Part shown: piece by piece, positions 51,002 to 58,865 of the stretch
Layout of the letters: each line of letters begins with the position of its first letter
Numbering within the stretch: the stretch's first letter is position 1
Origin: Streptomyces justiciae
GTDB taxonomy: Bacteria; Actinomycetota; Actinomycetes; Streptomycetales; Streptomycetaceae
Direction of reading: 5' to 3'
Assembly (NCBI RefSeq): GCF_015163075.1
Contig: NZ_JADDXU010000003.1
Location: 744,001 to 808,000, forward strand
Length of the DNA: 64,000 bases
Notes under the pieces: generated by a model
What the model saw: the letters and a program-made list of their open reading frames with translations, nothing else
What the model was told of the DNA's origin: nothing
Databases searched by the model: none
Program-made: the position numbers and the translations under genes

Positions 51002-52300
51002 ATGCCCGACCTCCACCTCCCCTCGCCCAGCCGCCGGTCCCTGCTGCGCGGCATAGGCGGCGCCGCCGTGCTCGGCGCCGGCATCCCCCTGCTCAGCGCC
51101 TGCGGCGGCAGCGGCACGGCCGCCGACCCGAAGACCGTCACCCTCGGCTCCAACGGCTCGGACGCGGTGCCGAAGAAGGCGTACGCCGAGATCTACGCGG
51201 CCTTCAAGAAGCAGTCCGGGATCACGGTCGACGTGAACACCAAGGACCACAACACCTTCCAGGAGCAGATCAACGCCTACCTCCAGGGCACACCGGACGA
51301 CGTCTTCAACTGGTTCGCCGGGTACCGCATGCAGTTCTTCGCGGCCAAGGGCCTCGCCACCCCGCTCGACGACGTGTGGGAGAAGATCGGCGGCAACTTC
51401 CCCGAGGCGATGAAGAAGCTCAGCAAGGGCGCGGACGGCAAGTACTACTTCGTGCCGCTGGACACCTACCCGTGGGCGGTCTTCTACCGCCGGAGCGTCT
51501 TCCAGAAGCATGGCTACACGGTCCCCACCAAGTGGGACGACTTCGTGGCCCTGTGCAAGCAGATGAAGAAGGACGGCCTGGTCCCGATCGCCTTCGGCGA
51601 CAAGGACGCCTGGCCCGCCCTCGGCACCTTCGACCAGCTCAACTTCCGTGCCAACGGCTACGACTTCCACGTCGACCTGATGGCCGGAAAGGCATCCTGG
51701 ACCGACGCCAAGGTCCGCAAGGCCTTCGACCTGTGGGCCGAGATCCTCCCCTACCACCAGGACGGCGCCGTCGGCCGCACCTGGCAGGACGCCGCCCAGA
51801 GCATGCTCTCCGGCAAGGCCGGCATGTATCTGCTGGGCTCCTTCGTGGGCCAGCAGGCCACCGACAAGACCATCGCGGACGACCTCGACTTCTTCCCCTT
51901 CCCCGAGATCAGCCCCGAGTTCGGGCAGGACACCGTCGAGGCGCCGACCGACGGCTTCATGATGAGCAAGAGCCCCAAGAACCACGCGGGCGCCGTCAAG
52001 CTCCTGGAGTTCCTCGGCACCCCGGAGGCCGAGGCCATCTACCTCAAGGCCGACTCCAGCGTCGTCGCCGCCTCCAGTACCGCCGACACCTCCTCGTACA
52101 CCGCCCTGCAGAAGAAGGCGTACGACATGATCAGCGGCGCCAAGAGCCTCACCCAGTTCATGGACCGCGACAGCCGCCCCGACTTCACCTCGACGGTGAT
52201 GCAGCCCGCGCTGCAGAAGTTCATCCGGGACCCCAAGGGCATCGACTCCATCCTCACCTCGGTCGAGCGCCAGAAGAAGACGATCTTCGCCTCCTCATGA
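51002..52300 (+). CDS. Sugar ABC transporter substrate-binding lipoprotein
   Basis: The 432-residue CUT1-type binding protein has a Tat/lipoprotein signal (RRSLLRG, then LLSAC near residue 34). A two-lobed solute-binding body follows (GTPDDVFNWFAGYRMQFF...PTKWDDFVALCKQMKKDG). AGGAG lies before the ATG. Two permease genes overlap in order and an alpha-galactosidase follows, so an alpha-galactoside such as melibiose or raffinose is the likely ligand. The ATPase is missing and presumably is the shared MsiK. Confidence 0.9.
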   Translation: MPDLHLPSPSRRSLLRGIGGAAVLGAGIPLLSACGGSGTAADPKTVTLGSNGSDAVPKKAYAEIYAAFKKQSGITVDVNTKDHNTFQEQINAYLQGTPDDVFNWFAGYRMQFFAAKGLATPLDDVWEKIGGNFPEAMKKLSKGADGKYYFVPLDTYPWAVFYRRSVFQKHGYTVPTKWDDFVALCKQMKKDGLVPIAFGDKDAWPALGTFDQLNFRANGYDFHVDLMAGKASWTDAKVRKAFDLWAEILPYHQDGAVGRTWQDAAQSMLSGKAGMYLLGSFVGQQATDKTIADDLDFFPFPEISPEFGQDTVEAPTDGFMMSKSPKNHAGAVKLLEFLGTPEAEAIYLKADSSVVAASSTADTSSYTALQKKAYDMISGAKSLTQFMDRDSRPDFTSTVMQPALQKFIRDPKGIDSILTSVERQKKTIFASS

Positions 52301-53277
52301 CGACCGACACCGAGACCACCGAGACCCCCAAGGCGACGCCCCTCGCGTCGCCTTCGGGCGTTGCCCCGCGCAAGAGGCCGACGGGCCACCGCCGCCTCCT
52401 CACCCGCCGCGACCGGCTCACCCTCGGTCTGATGGCGGGCGTGCCGACCGTCCTGCATGTCGCCCTCGTCTGGCTGACGGCCCTGGCGTCGATCGCGTTG
52501 GCGTTCACGACCTGGGACGGCATCGGCTTCGACTCCATCAAGTGGGTCGGCCTGGACAACTTCCGCGAACTGTTCACCACCAACCCGCAGTTCTGGCCCG
52601 CCGTCCAGCACAACGTGATCTGGTTCGTCGTACTGATCCTGCTGCCCACGCCCTTCGGCCTGTTCCTGGCCGTGCAGTTGGACAAGAAGATCCGCTTCAG
52701 CCGCGTCTACCAGACCGCGTTCTTCCTGCCCGTCGTCATGTCGATGGCCGTCATCGGGTTCGTCTGGCAGCTCATCTACAACCCCGACACCGGCCTGATC
52801 AACAGCATGATCGGCGCCAACACCTCCGGCCACTACATCGACTGGATCGGTGACCCGGACCTCAACCTCTGGGCCATCCTCGTCGCCGCCTCCTGGCGTC
52901 ATGCGGGCTACATGATGATCCTCTACCTGGCCGGTCTGAAGAGCGTCGACCCGGCCCTGCGGGAGGCCTCCGCACTGGACGGCGCGGGTGAGTGGCAGAC
53001 GTTCAAGAACGTCATCTTCCCGACCCTGCGCCCCACCAACACCGTCGTGCTGGTCGTCACGATCATCGAGGCCCTGCGCGCCTTCGACCTGGTCTTCGTC
53101 TTCAACAAGGGTGCCCAGGGCACCGAGTTGCTGTCGATCCTGGTCACCAACAACATCATCGGCGAGTCCAGCCGCATCGGGTACGGCTCCGCCATCGCCG
53201 TCGTGCTCCTGGTCATCTCCCTCGCCGTGATCATCCCGTACCTGATCGCGACCTTCCGGAAGGAGCGGCGCGCATGA
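52297..53277 (+). CDS. Sugar ABC transporter permease (MalF type)
   Basis: The 326-residue protein has six membrane helices and a conserved EAA loop (LREASALDGAGEWQTFKNVIFPTLRP) that docks an ATPase. The N-terminal 40 residues are Thr/Pro-rich. It overlaps the binding-protein gene by 4 nt and the next permease gene by 4 nt. It acts in the cytoplasmic membrane with its partner. Confidence 0.92.
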   Translation: MTTDTETTETPKATPLASPSGVAPRKRPTGHRRLLTRRDRLTLGLMAGVPTVLHVALVWLTALASIALAFTTWDGIGFDSIKWVGLDNFRELFTTNPQFWPAVQHNVIWFVVLILLPTPFGLFLAVQLDKKIRFSRVYQTAFFLPVVMSMAVIGFVWQLIYNPDTGLINSMIGANTSGHYIDWIGDPDLNLWAILVAASWRHAGYMMILYLAGLKSVDPALREASALDGAGEWQTFKNVIFPTLRPTNTVVLVVTIIEALRAFDLVFVFNKGAQGTELLSILVTNNIIGESSRIGYGSAIAVVLLVISLAVIIPYLIATFRKERRA

Positions 53278-54152
53278 GCACCCTCGCCCTGCGCAGGAAG
53301 CCGGTACGCCCGGCCCGCATCCTGCTGCACACCTTCCTGATCGTGACCTCCCTGGCCTGGCTCGCCCCGCTGCTGTGGGCGCTGTTCGCGGCGCTGCGGC
53401 CCTACGCCGAGACCAGCGAGAAGGGCTATGTCTCCTGGCCGGACAAGCTGAGCCTCGACAACTTCACCAACGCCTTCCAGCAGTCGGACATGCTGCACTA
53501 CTTCGGGAACACGCTGCTCATCGCGGTCCCGGCGGTGCTGCTCACCCTGCTGCTGTCGTCGATGGTGGCCTTCTACGTCAGCCGCTTCGACTTCCGCCTC
53601 AACCTCGCCCTGCTGCTGGTCTTCACGGCCGGCAACCTGCTGCCGCAGCAGGTCATCATCACGCCCCTGTACCGGCTGTACCTGCTGATCGACCTGCCGG
53701 GCGTCACCGCCTCCGGCAAGCTCTACGACTCCGCCCTCGGCCTGGTCCTCATCCACGTCGCCTTCCAGTCCGGCTTCTGCGCCTTCGTGCTGAGCAACTA
53801 CATGCGCTCGCTCCCGCACGAACTGACCGAGGCCGCGCTCGTCGACGGCGCGTCCGTGTGGCGCCTGTACTGGCAGATCACGCTGCCGCTGTGCAAGCCG
53901 GCCATGGCCGCCCTCGCCACCCTGCTCTCCATCTGGATCTACAACGACTTCTTCTGGGCCATCGTCCTCATCTCCACCGGCGAGAACATGCCGATCACCT
54001 CGGCCCTCAACAACCTCTCCGGCCAGTACTTCACCGACCCGAACCTGGTGGCCGCCGGCGCGCTGCTGACCGCGATCCCCACACTGATCGTGTACTTCGC
54101 GCTGCAACGGCAGTTCGTGAGCGGACTGACGCTGGGCGCCAACAAGGGCTGA
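53274..54152 (+). CDS. Sugar ABC transporter permease (MalG type)
   Basis: The 292-residue protein has six membrane helices and the EAA loop (LTEAALVDGASVWRLYWQITLPLCKP). The end QRQFVSGLTLGANKG is typical of MalG-type subunits. It is coupled to the first permease, and the alpha-galactosidase gene follows after 27 bp. Confidence 0.92.
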   Translation: MSTLALRRKPVRPARILLHTFLIVTSLAWLAPLLWALFAALRPYAETSEKGYVSWPDKLSLDNFTNAFQQSDMLHYFGNTLLIAVPAVLLTLLLSSMVAFYVSRFDFRLNLALLLVFTAGNLLPQQVIITPLYRLYLLIDLPGVTASGKLYDSALGLVLIHVAFQSGFCAFVLSNYMRSLPHELTEAALVDGASVWRLYWQITLPLCKPAMAALATLLSIWIYNDFFWAIVLISTGENMPITSALNNLSGQYFTDPNLVAAGALLTAIPTLIVYFALQRQFVSGLTLGANKG

Positions 54153-54179
54153 AGCCCTCGTACTTGAAAGAGAACCACC

Positions 54180-55496
54180 GTGTCCCACTCCTTCACCCCG
54201 GTCGCCGCCGTCTCCGTGGATCCGGCCAACGCCCATGTCCACGAGGAGGGTTGGCAGTCCTGGAGCCCCAGCGGCAGCTACGCCCTCGGCGACCAGCCGT
54301 ACCGCCCGACGAACCCCAACTGGGCGACGGTCTGCTACCGCCCCGGCGTCACCGTCCCCGAAGGCGCCTTCCAGGGCGAGGGGTTGCTGGCCCTGGACCC
54401 CGGCGACGGCACCCCGGTCCGCCTCTGGGCCGCCCCGGACCCGGTCCGCGAGGTCCCGTCCATCAGGCTCGCCGTGGACGGAACCGTCGCGCAGGTCAGC
54501 GCCGACGGCCCGGTGAAGGAGTGGACGGGGACCGGCATCCAGGCGGTACTGGAGGAGTGGGCCGCGTCCCTCGGCGTCCGGCCGCCCCGACCGGCGCCCA
54601 CCGTCTGGTGCTCCTGGTACGAGTACTTCACCGAGGTCACCGAGGACGACATCCACGAGAACCTGCGCGCGATGGACACCCTCGACCTGCCCATCGACGT
54701 CGTCCAGATCGACGACGGCTACCAGAAGGCCCTCGGCGACTGGCTCACCCTCTCCGGCCGCTTCCGCTCCCGCGCGGGCATCGCCGACACCATCCGCGCC
54801 CGGGGCCGCCGGGCCGGCATCTGGACGGCCCCCTTCCTGGTCGACCCGGCGAGCGACCTGGCCGCCGAACACCCGGAGTGGCTGGTCCGGGACGCGGAGG
54901 GCGGTTTCCTGCACGCCGGCCGCAACTGGGGCCACGACCTGAACGTCCTCGACACCACCCACCCGGAGGCGGCGGAGTACCTCGCCGACGTCTTCCGGAC
55001 ACTGCGCGCCGAGGGCTACGACTATTTCAAGGTCGACTTCCTGTACGCGGGCGCCCTGGACGGCGTACGCCACACGGCAGTTGACGCTCTCCAGGCGTAC
55101 CGCGAGGGCATCGAGCTGATCCGCGAGGCCATCGGCCTGGACGCCTACCTCCTGGGCTGCGGCGCCCCGATCCTCCCCTCCATCGGCCTCTTCGACGCCA
55201 TGCGCGTCAGCCCGGACGCGGCCCCGCACCGCCGCCCCGAGGCCGACGACTACAGCCAACCCGGCCAGGACCCGGCCGAGTTCACCGGCGCCGGACGCCA
55301 GTGGCAGCACGCCCGCCTCTGGGTCAACGACCCCGACTGCCTGATGGCCCGCCCGGCCGTGGAGACCCGCGAACGCTGGGCGGCCCACGTCGAGGCAACG
55401 GGCGGCCTGACGGCATCGAGCGACCGGCTGCTGTCGCTGGACCAGTGGGGGGTGGAGACGACGCGCCGACTCCTCACGCGGGGCGTCGAGTGCTGA
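54180..55496 (+). CDS. GH36-type alpha-galactosidase-like hydrolase
   Basis: The 438-residue TIM-barrel glycosidase has WCSWYEYF, IDDGYQ and the nucleophile motif KVDF (Asp286), all matching GH36/GH27-like alpha-galactosidases. GH36 enzymes often exceed 700 residues with a large N-terminal domain; here only a short beta domain of about 110 residues precedes the barrel. No signal peptide: it acts on imported sugar in the cytoplasm. The start is GTG. It is the last gene of the transport operon. Confidence 0.85.
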   Translation: MSHSFTPVAAVSVDPANAHVHEEGWQSWSPSGSYALGDQPYRPTNPNWATVCYRPGVTVPEGAFQGEGLLALDPGDGTPVRLWAAPDPVREVPSIRLAVDGTVAQVSADGPVKEWTGTGIQAVLEEWAASLGVRPPRPAPTVWCSWYEYFTEVTEDDIHENLRAMDTLDLPIDVVQIDDGYQKALGDWLTLSGRFRSRAGIADTIRARGRRAGIWTAPFLVDPASDLAAEHPEWLVRDAEGGFLHAGRNWGHDLNVLDTTHPEAAEYLADVFRTLRAEGYDYFKVDFLYAGALDGVRHTAVDALQAYREGIELIREAIGLDAYLLGCGAPILPSIGLFDAMRVSPDAAPHRRPEADDYSQPGQDPAEFTGAGRQWQHARLWVNDPDCLMARPAVETRERWAAHVEATGGLTASSDRLLSLDQWGVETTRRLLTRGVEC

Positions 55497-55529
55497 GGCC
55501 CTCCTGCCGTCTGACCCGGCGGACAGGCC

Positions 55530-55976
55530 TTAACCGAAGGGCTCGCTGACGTTGCTGTAGGAGTCATGGTGCGCGGGGTCGACGAGGAGGCCGCTCTCGA
55601 TCGGTGGCTCGTCCAGGGACACCCGCCATGTGCCGTCCGGGAGGACGACCGCCCGGCTGGCGTGAAACGAGCGGCCCGACGACGTGACGACGAAGACGCT
55701 GTAGTCGGGCGGCAGATCGCTGTAGACGCCGAAGCACCGGTAGGAGGAGCCGACGGGGTCGCATCGCTTGAGCGCGGCCGCAGGGGGCCGGACGTCCTCT
55801 TTCTGCACCGCGGACCCCGCCGAGGGCCCCCCGGTGCCGACCGCGGCGATCCACGCCGCCGCGACGGTCGCCACGGCCGCGACGGCCGCCGCCATGACGG
55901 GCTGCCATGCGAGCGGCCTTCCCGCCCGCACGTCCGATGTGTCCTGCCCGCTCTCCGGCTCCGCCGCAGACCCCAT
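55530..55976 (-). CDS. Membrane-anchored protein of unknown function
   Basis: The 148-residue protein has a short cytoplasmic head, one membrane helix (about 24-47) and an extracytoplasmic beta-rich domain with two Cys (RCDPVGSSYRCFGVYSDLPPDYSVFVV). A GAGAGGGG site precedes the ATG. It is convergent with the galactosidase gene. The function is unknown. Confidence 0.6.
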   Translation of the reverse strand: MGSAAEPESGQDTSDVRAGRPLAWQPVMAAAVAAVATVAAAWIAAVGTGGPSAGSAVQKEDVRPPAAALKRCDPVGSSYRCFGVYSDLPPDYSVFVVTSSGRSFHASRAVVLPDGTWRVSLDEPPIESGLLVDPAHHDSYSNVSEPFG

Positions 55977-56137
55977 GTAGAAACGTCCCCTCTCACGCAC
56001 TGTGCTCGAATGCTTTCAGGGCGTGATGGCCGGTGAGGGGGAGACGGGACGGCTTCACCCGATGCGGTGCCGCGCGGCGTTCCGGTTGCCGGGCGCCGGG
56101 CGAAGGGTGCCCGGCCGCGGTGGCAGGATCGTCCCGC

Positions 56138-56878
56138 ATGGGAACTGAACAGCACGACCGCCCGGTAGCCCTCGTCACCGGCTCCACCTCCGGCATCGGT
56201 GAGGCCGTGGCCCGGCGGCTGGCCGGGGGTGGGATGCGGGTCGTCGTGCACTCGCGGCGCAGCACCGACGCCGGCGAGGCCCTGGCGGCGGAGCTCGGCG
56301 GGACGTACGTACAGGCGGACCTGGAGGTCGAGGACGAGACGCGGGCCCTGGTCCGGACCGCCCTCGACCGCCACGGCCGCCTCGACGTCCTGGTGAACAA
56401 CGCGGGCATCAGCTGGCCCATCCCGCACGCCGACCTCGCCGCGGCGACCCCGGCGGACTGGCGCCGGCTGCTGGAGGTCAACCTGATCGCCCCCTGGCTG
56501 CTGTGCACAGAGGCCCTCCCGGCGCTCCGCGAGGCGCCCGGCGGCGGCAGCGTGGTGAACATCACCAGCCACGCCGGGGTGCGCCCCAAGGGCTCGTCCG
56601 TCCCGTACGCGGCAAGCAAGGCGGCTTTGAACCACGTAACCCGCCTCCTCGCCGCCGCCCTCGGCCCGGACGTCCGCGTCAACGCGGTGGCACCCGGTCT
56701 GGTGGACACCCCGATGACGAAGGACTGGGCCGAGGCCCACCAACTCTGGCGCGAACGCGCCCCGATGCACCGCCCCGCCCAGCCCGCCGACGTGGCCGAC
56801 CTGGTGGCCTCCCTGATCGCGAGCAGCTACCTCACCGGCGAGGTGATCATGCTGGACGGTGGCCTGAATCTGACGTGA
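56138..56878 (+). CDS. Short-chain dehydrogenase/reductase
   Basis: The 246-residue SDR has the VTGSTSGIGEA cofactor loop, the NNAG motif, catalytic Ser in ITSHAG and Tyr-Lys in PYAASKAAL, and the C-terminal GEVIMLDGG. The Arg pair after the second strand (HSRRS) suggests NADPH. The ATG has no strong ribosome site. It stands alone, so no substrate can be proposed. Confidence 0.87.
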   Translation: MGTEQHDRPVALVTGSTSGIGEAVARRLAGGGMRVVVHSRRSTDAGEALAAELGGTYVQADLEVEDETRALVRTALDRHGRLDVLVNNAGISWPIPHADLAAATPADWRRLLEVNLIAPWLLCTEALPALREAPGGGSVVNITSHAGVRPKGSSVPYAASKAALNHVTRLLAAALGPDVRVNAVAPGLVDTPMTKDWAEAHQLWRERAPMHRPAQPADVADLVASLIASSYLTGEVIMLDGGLNLT

Positions 56879-57032
56879 GCGACCGCACGGACGCGGCGGA
56901 GCCGAACCAGTTTCCCGACCCGGCCCTCTGAACTGTGGGGGGTCTTTGAATTTACGATGATCTGCGCCCCAACACCGCACCACGCCCGTCCAACGTCCGC
57001 CCGCACCCACGTCCAAGAAATCGGCCGGCCCA

Positions 57033-58469
57033 TTGATACCTGGAGAGTCGCGGGACCACCCGCTCCCGCGAATACGACGAAGATCCACGTCCGCCGCGTG
57101 GCGCCGCCCACAGACGATCCTGTGGACCGCGGCCGGTGCGGTGACCCTCGGCTTCCTCATCGCGCTGGAGCTCACCGCACGCCACTACGGCCTGCCGGGA
57201 CCGCTCACCACCCAGGTGAAGGAGGTGGCGTTCCCGCCCAAGTCGGGGTTCCTGCTGTACGGCGCGATGGCGCTGATGATGGTGGTGCTCACCCGGCGGG
57301 AGCGCTTCCTCGCGGCCGGAGTCGCCCTCGGCATCGACGCCGTCCTGCTGCTGGCGCGCTGGGCGACCGGCACCGGCCTGCACGGCGGCCACCCGTTCGG
57401 CAACGGCGCGCTGTGGGTCGTCCTCGCCTGCGGAGTCATCGCGCTGACCCGCCGCACCGGCCCGGAACGCCTTCTGCTGCTCAAGGGCGTGGGCCTCGCG
57501 CTGCTCCTGGTGGCCGGCCGTAAGACGGGCGACACCTGGCTGCTCATCACCGCCAAGGCCCGCCCGCTGGTCCTCGACCCGTACCTGGCGGTCGCCGACC
57601 GCGCGCTGGGCGACCCGTCCTGGGTGGCGGGCCGCATGCTCAAGGCCACCGGCCCGCTCGGCGCCCACTTCCTCGACCTGGTCTACGGCCAGCTCGCCGT
57701 GGCCGCCGTCGTCGTCTCTCTCTACGGGCTGCGCAACGTGGCGGCCGAGCGCCGCTTCCCGCGCCACCACCTGGTCCGCACGTTCCTCGTCATCGGCCTC
57801 CTCGGACCGGGCATCTACATGATCTTCCCGGTGGTCGGCCCGATCTTCGCCTACGGCACGGGCATCGAGCACTGGCAGCCGGACGGCCTGTGGACGCACA
57901 CCCCGGCCACCGAACACTGGATGGTGGGCGACTTCTGGCCGAACACACCACCCCCGCTCACGGACCCGCACGCGATCCCGTTCGACGAGCTCACCCCGCG
58001 CAACTGCATGCCCAGCCTGCACACCGCCTGGGCCACCGCGATCTTCATCCACTCCCGCAGGGGTCCGCGCGTGCTGCGCTGGGCGGGCACGTTCTGGCTG
58101 ATCGCCACCCTCGCCGCGACCCTCGGCTTCGGCTGGCACTACGGCACCGACCTCGTCGCCGGTGTGGTCTTCACGCTCACGATCGAGGCAGCCCTGCGCG
58201 CCCAGGCCCGCGGCTGGGACCGCTCCGCGACCCACCTGGTCACCTACGGCACGGCGATCTTCACGGCACTGCTCCTGTCGTACCGCTACCTGCCGACGGA
58301 ACTGGCCCGCCTCCCGTGGCTGTACGGCCCGCTGATCCTGCTGGCGATGGGCTCCGTCATCTACGGCTACCTCCGGACCACCAGGGCATGGGAGCGGCGG
58401 GACATCTCCCTGCCGACCCAACGACAGCCGGAACCAGAACCGGAACCGGCCCCGGCACGGGCCACCTGA
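57033..58469 (+). CDS. PAP2-superfamily membrane phosphatase/phosphotransferase (AUR1-like)
   Basis: The 478-residue membrane protein has about ten helices. The C-terminal PAP2 active site is split as NCMPSLHTAW and GWHYGTDLVAG, with the His and Asp residues expected. Such proteins act on lipid phosphates at the outer membrane face, including inositol-phosphoceramide-type synthases. The start is uncertain: a TTG at 57033 is the only upstream choice that keeps the basic head, and no ribosome site fits well. Confidence 0.75.
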   Translation: MIPGESRDHPLPRIRRRSTSAAWRRPQTILWTAAGAVTLGFLIALELTARHYGLPGPLTTQVKEVAFPPKSGFLLYGAMALMMVVLTRRERFLAAGVALGIDAVLLLARWATGTGLHGGHPFGNGALWVVLACGVIALTRRTGPERLLLLKGVGLALLLVAGRKTGDTWLLITAKARPLVLDPYLAVADRALGDPSWVAGRMLKATGPLGAHFLDLVYGQLAVAAVVVSLYGLRNVAAERRFPRHHLVRTFLVIGLLGPGIYMIFPVVGPIFAYGTGIEHWQPDGLWTHTPATEHWMVGDFWPNTPPPLTDPHAIPFDELTPRNCMPSLHTAWATAIFIHSRRGPRVLRWAGTFWLIATLAATLGFGWHYGTDLVAGVVFTLTIEAALRAQARGWDRSATHLVTYGTAIFTALLLSYRYLPTELARLPWLYGPLILLAMGSVIYGYLRTTRAWERRDISLPTQRQPEPEPEPAPARAT

Positions 58470-58505
58470 CCCGGCTCGGGCCCCGGCCCGAGCCGCACAA
58501 ACGCC

Positions 58506-58539
58506 AGAGGGCCGGACCGCTTTCACGGTCCGGCCCTCT
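58506..58539 (-). terminator. Terminator of tRNA-Ser(GGA)
   Basis: A 14-bp perfect stem AGAGGGCCGGACCG / CGGTCCGGCCCTCT with a 6-nt loop lies 7 nt past the tRNA 3' end on the minus strand. It may serve the convergent PAP2 gene too. Confidence 0.8.
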
Positions 58540-58546
58540 GGGCTGG

Positions 58547-58631
58547 CGGAGGATACGAGATTCGAACTCGTGAGGGGTTGCCCCCAACACGCTTTCCAAG
58601 CGTGCGCCCTAGGCCTCTAGGCGAATCCTCC
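58547..58631 (-). tRNA. tRNA-Ser(GGA)
   Basis: The acceptor GGAGGAT/ATCCTCC pairs fully with discriminator G. The anticodon arm CACGC-TTGGAAA-GCGTG gives anticodon GGA. A long variable arm and normal T-arm are present. CCA is not encoded. It diverges from the SRP RNA and dnaX. Confidence 0.95.
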
Positions 58632-58705
58632 GCCGCAAACAATACAAGACGTTGAGGAGTGCTCGCGAACTCGTTCCCACCCCCGGCCATCGGGTACTGT
58701 TTGGG

Positions 58706-58795
58706 CAGCCCCTCACGCGGCGCTATCTGACTGAACTCCCCCAGGGCCGGAAGGCAGCAAGGGTAGGTCGGCTCTGGCGGGTGCGTGGGGGGCGC
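58706..58795 (+). ncRNA. ffs: Signal recognition particle RNA (4.5S)
   Basis: The conserved Ffh-binding hairpin core is present (CAGGGCCGGAAGGCAGCAAG, 58742-58761). The ends GCCCCTCACGC (58708-58718) and GCGTGGGGGGC (58783-58793) pair to close a single long hairpin of the short bacterial type. TACTGT at 58695-58700 is a suitable -10. Placement just upstream of dnaX is the usual one in actinobacteria. Exact ends are estimated. Confidence 0.9.
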
Positions 58796-58865
58796 TTGCT
58801 TTCCCGGGGCGGGTGGAGCCTCCGCGGGGCCCGGGTTGTCAGTGGGCGCCTATAACCTCGTATGC

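Noticed and set aside
58785..58865. Upstream extension of DnaX by 27 residues
   Set aside because: It would overlap the SRP RNA 3' end and lacks conservation; GTG 58866 gives the standard DnaX N-terminus.
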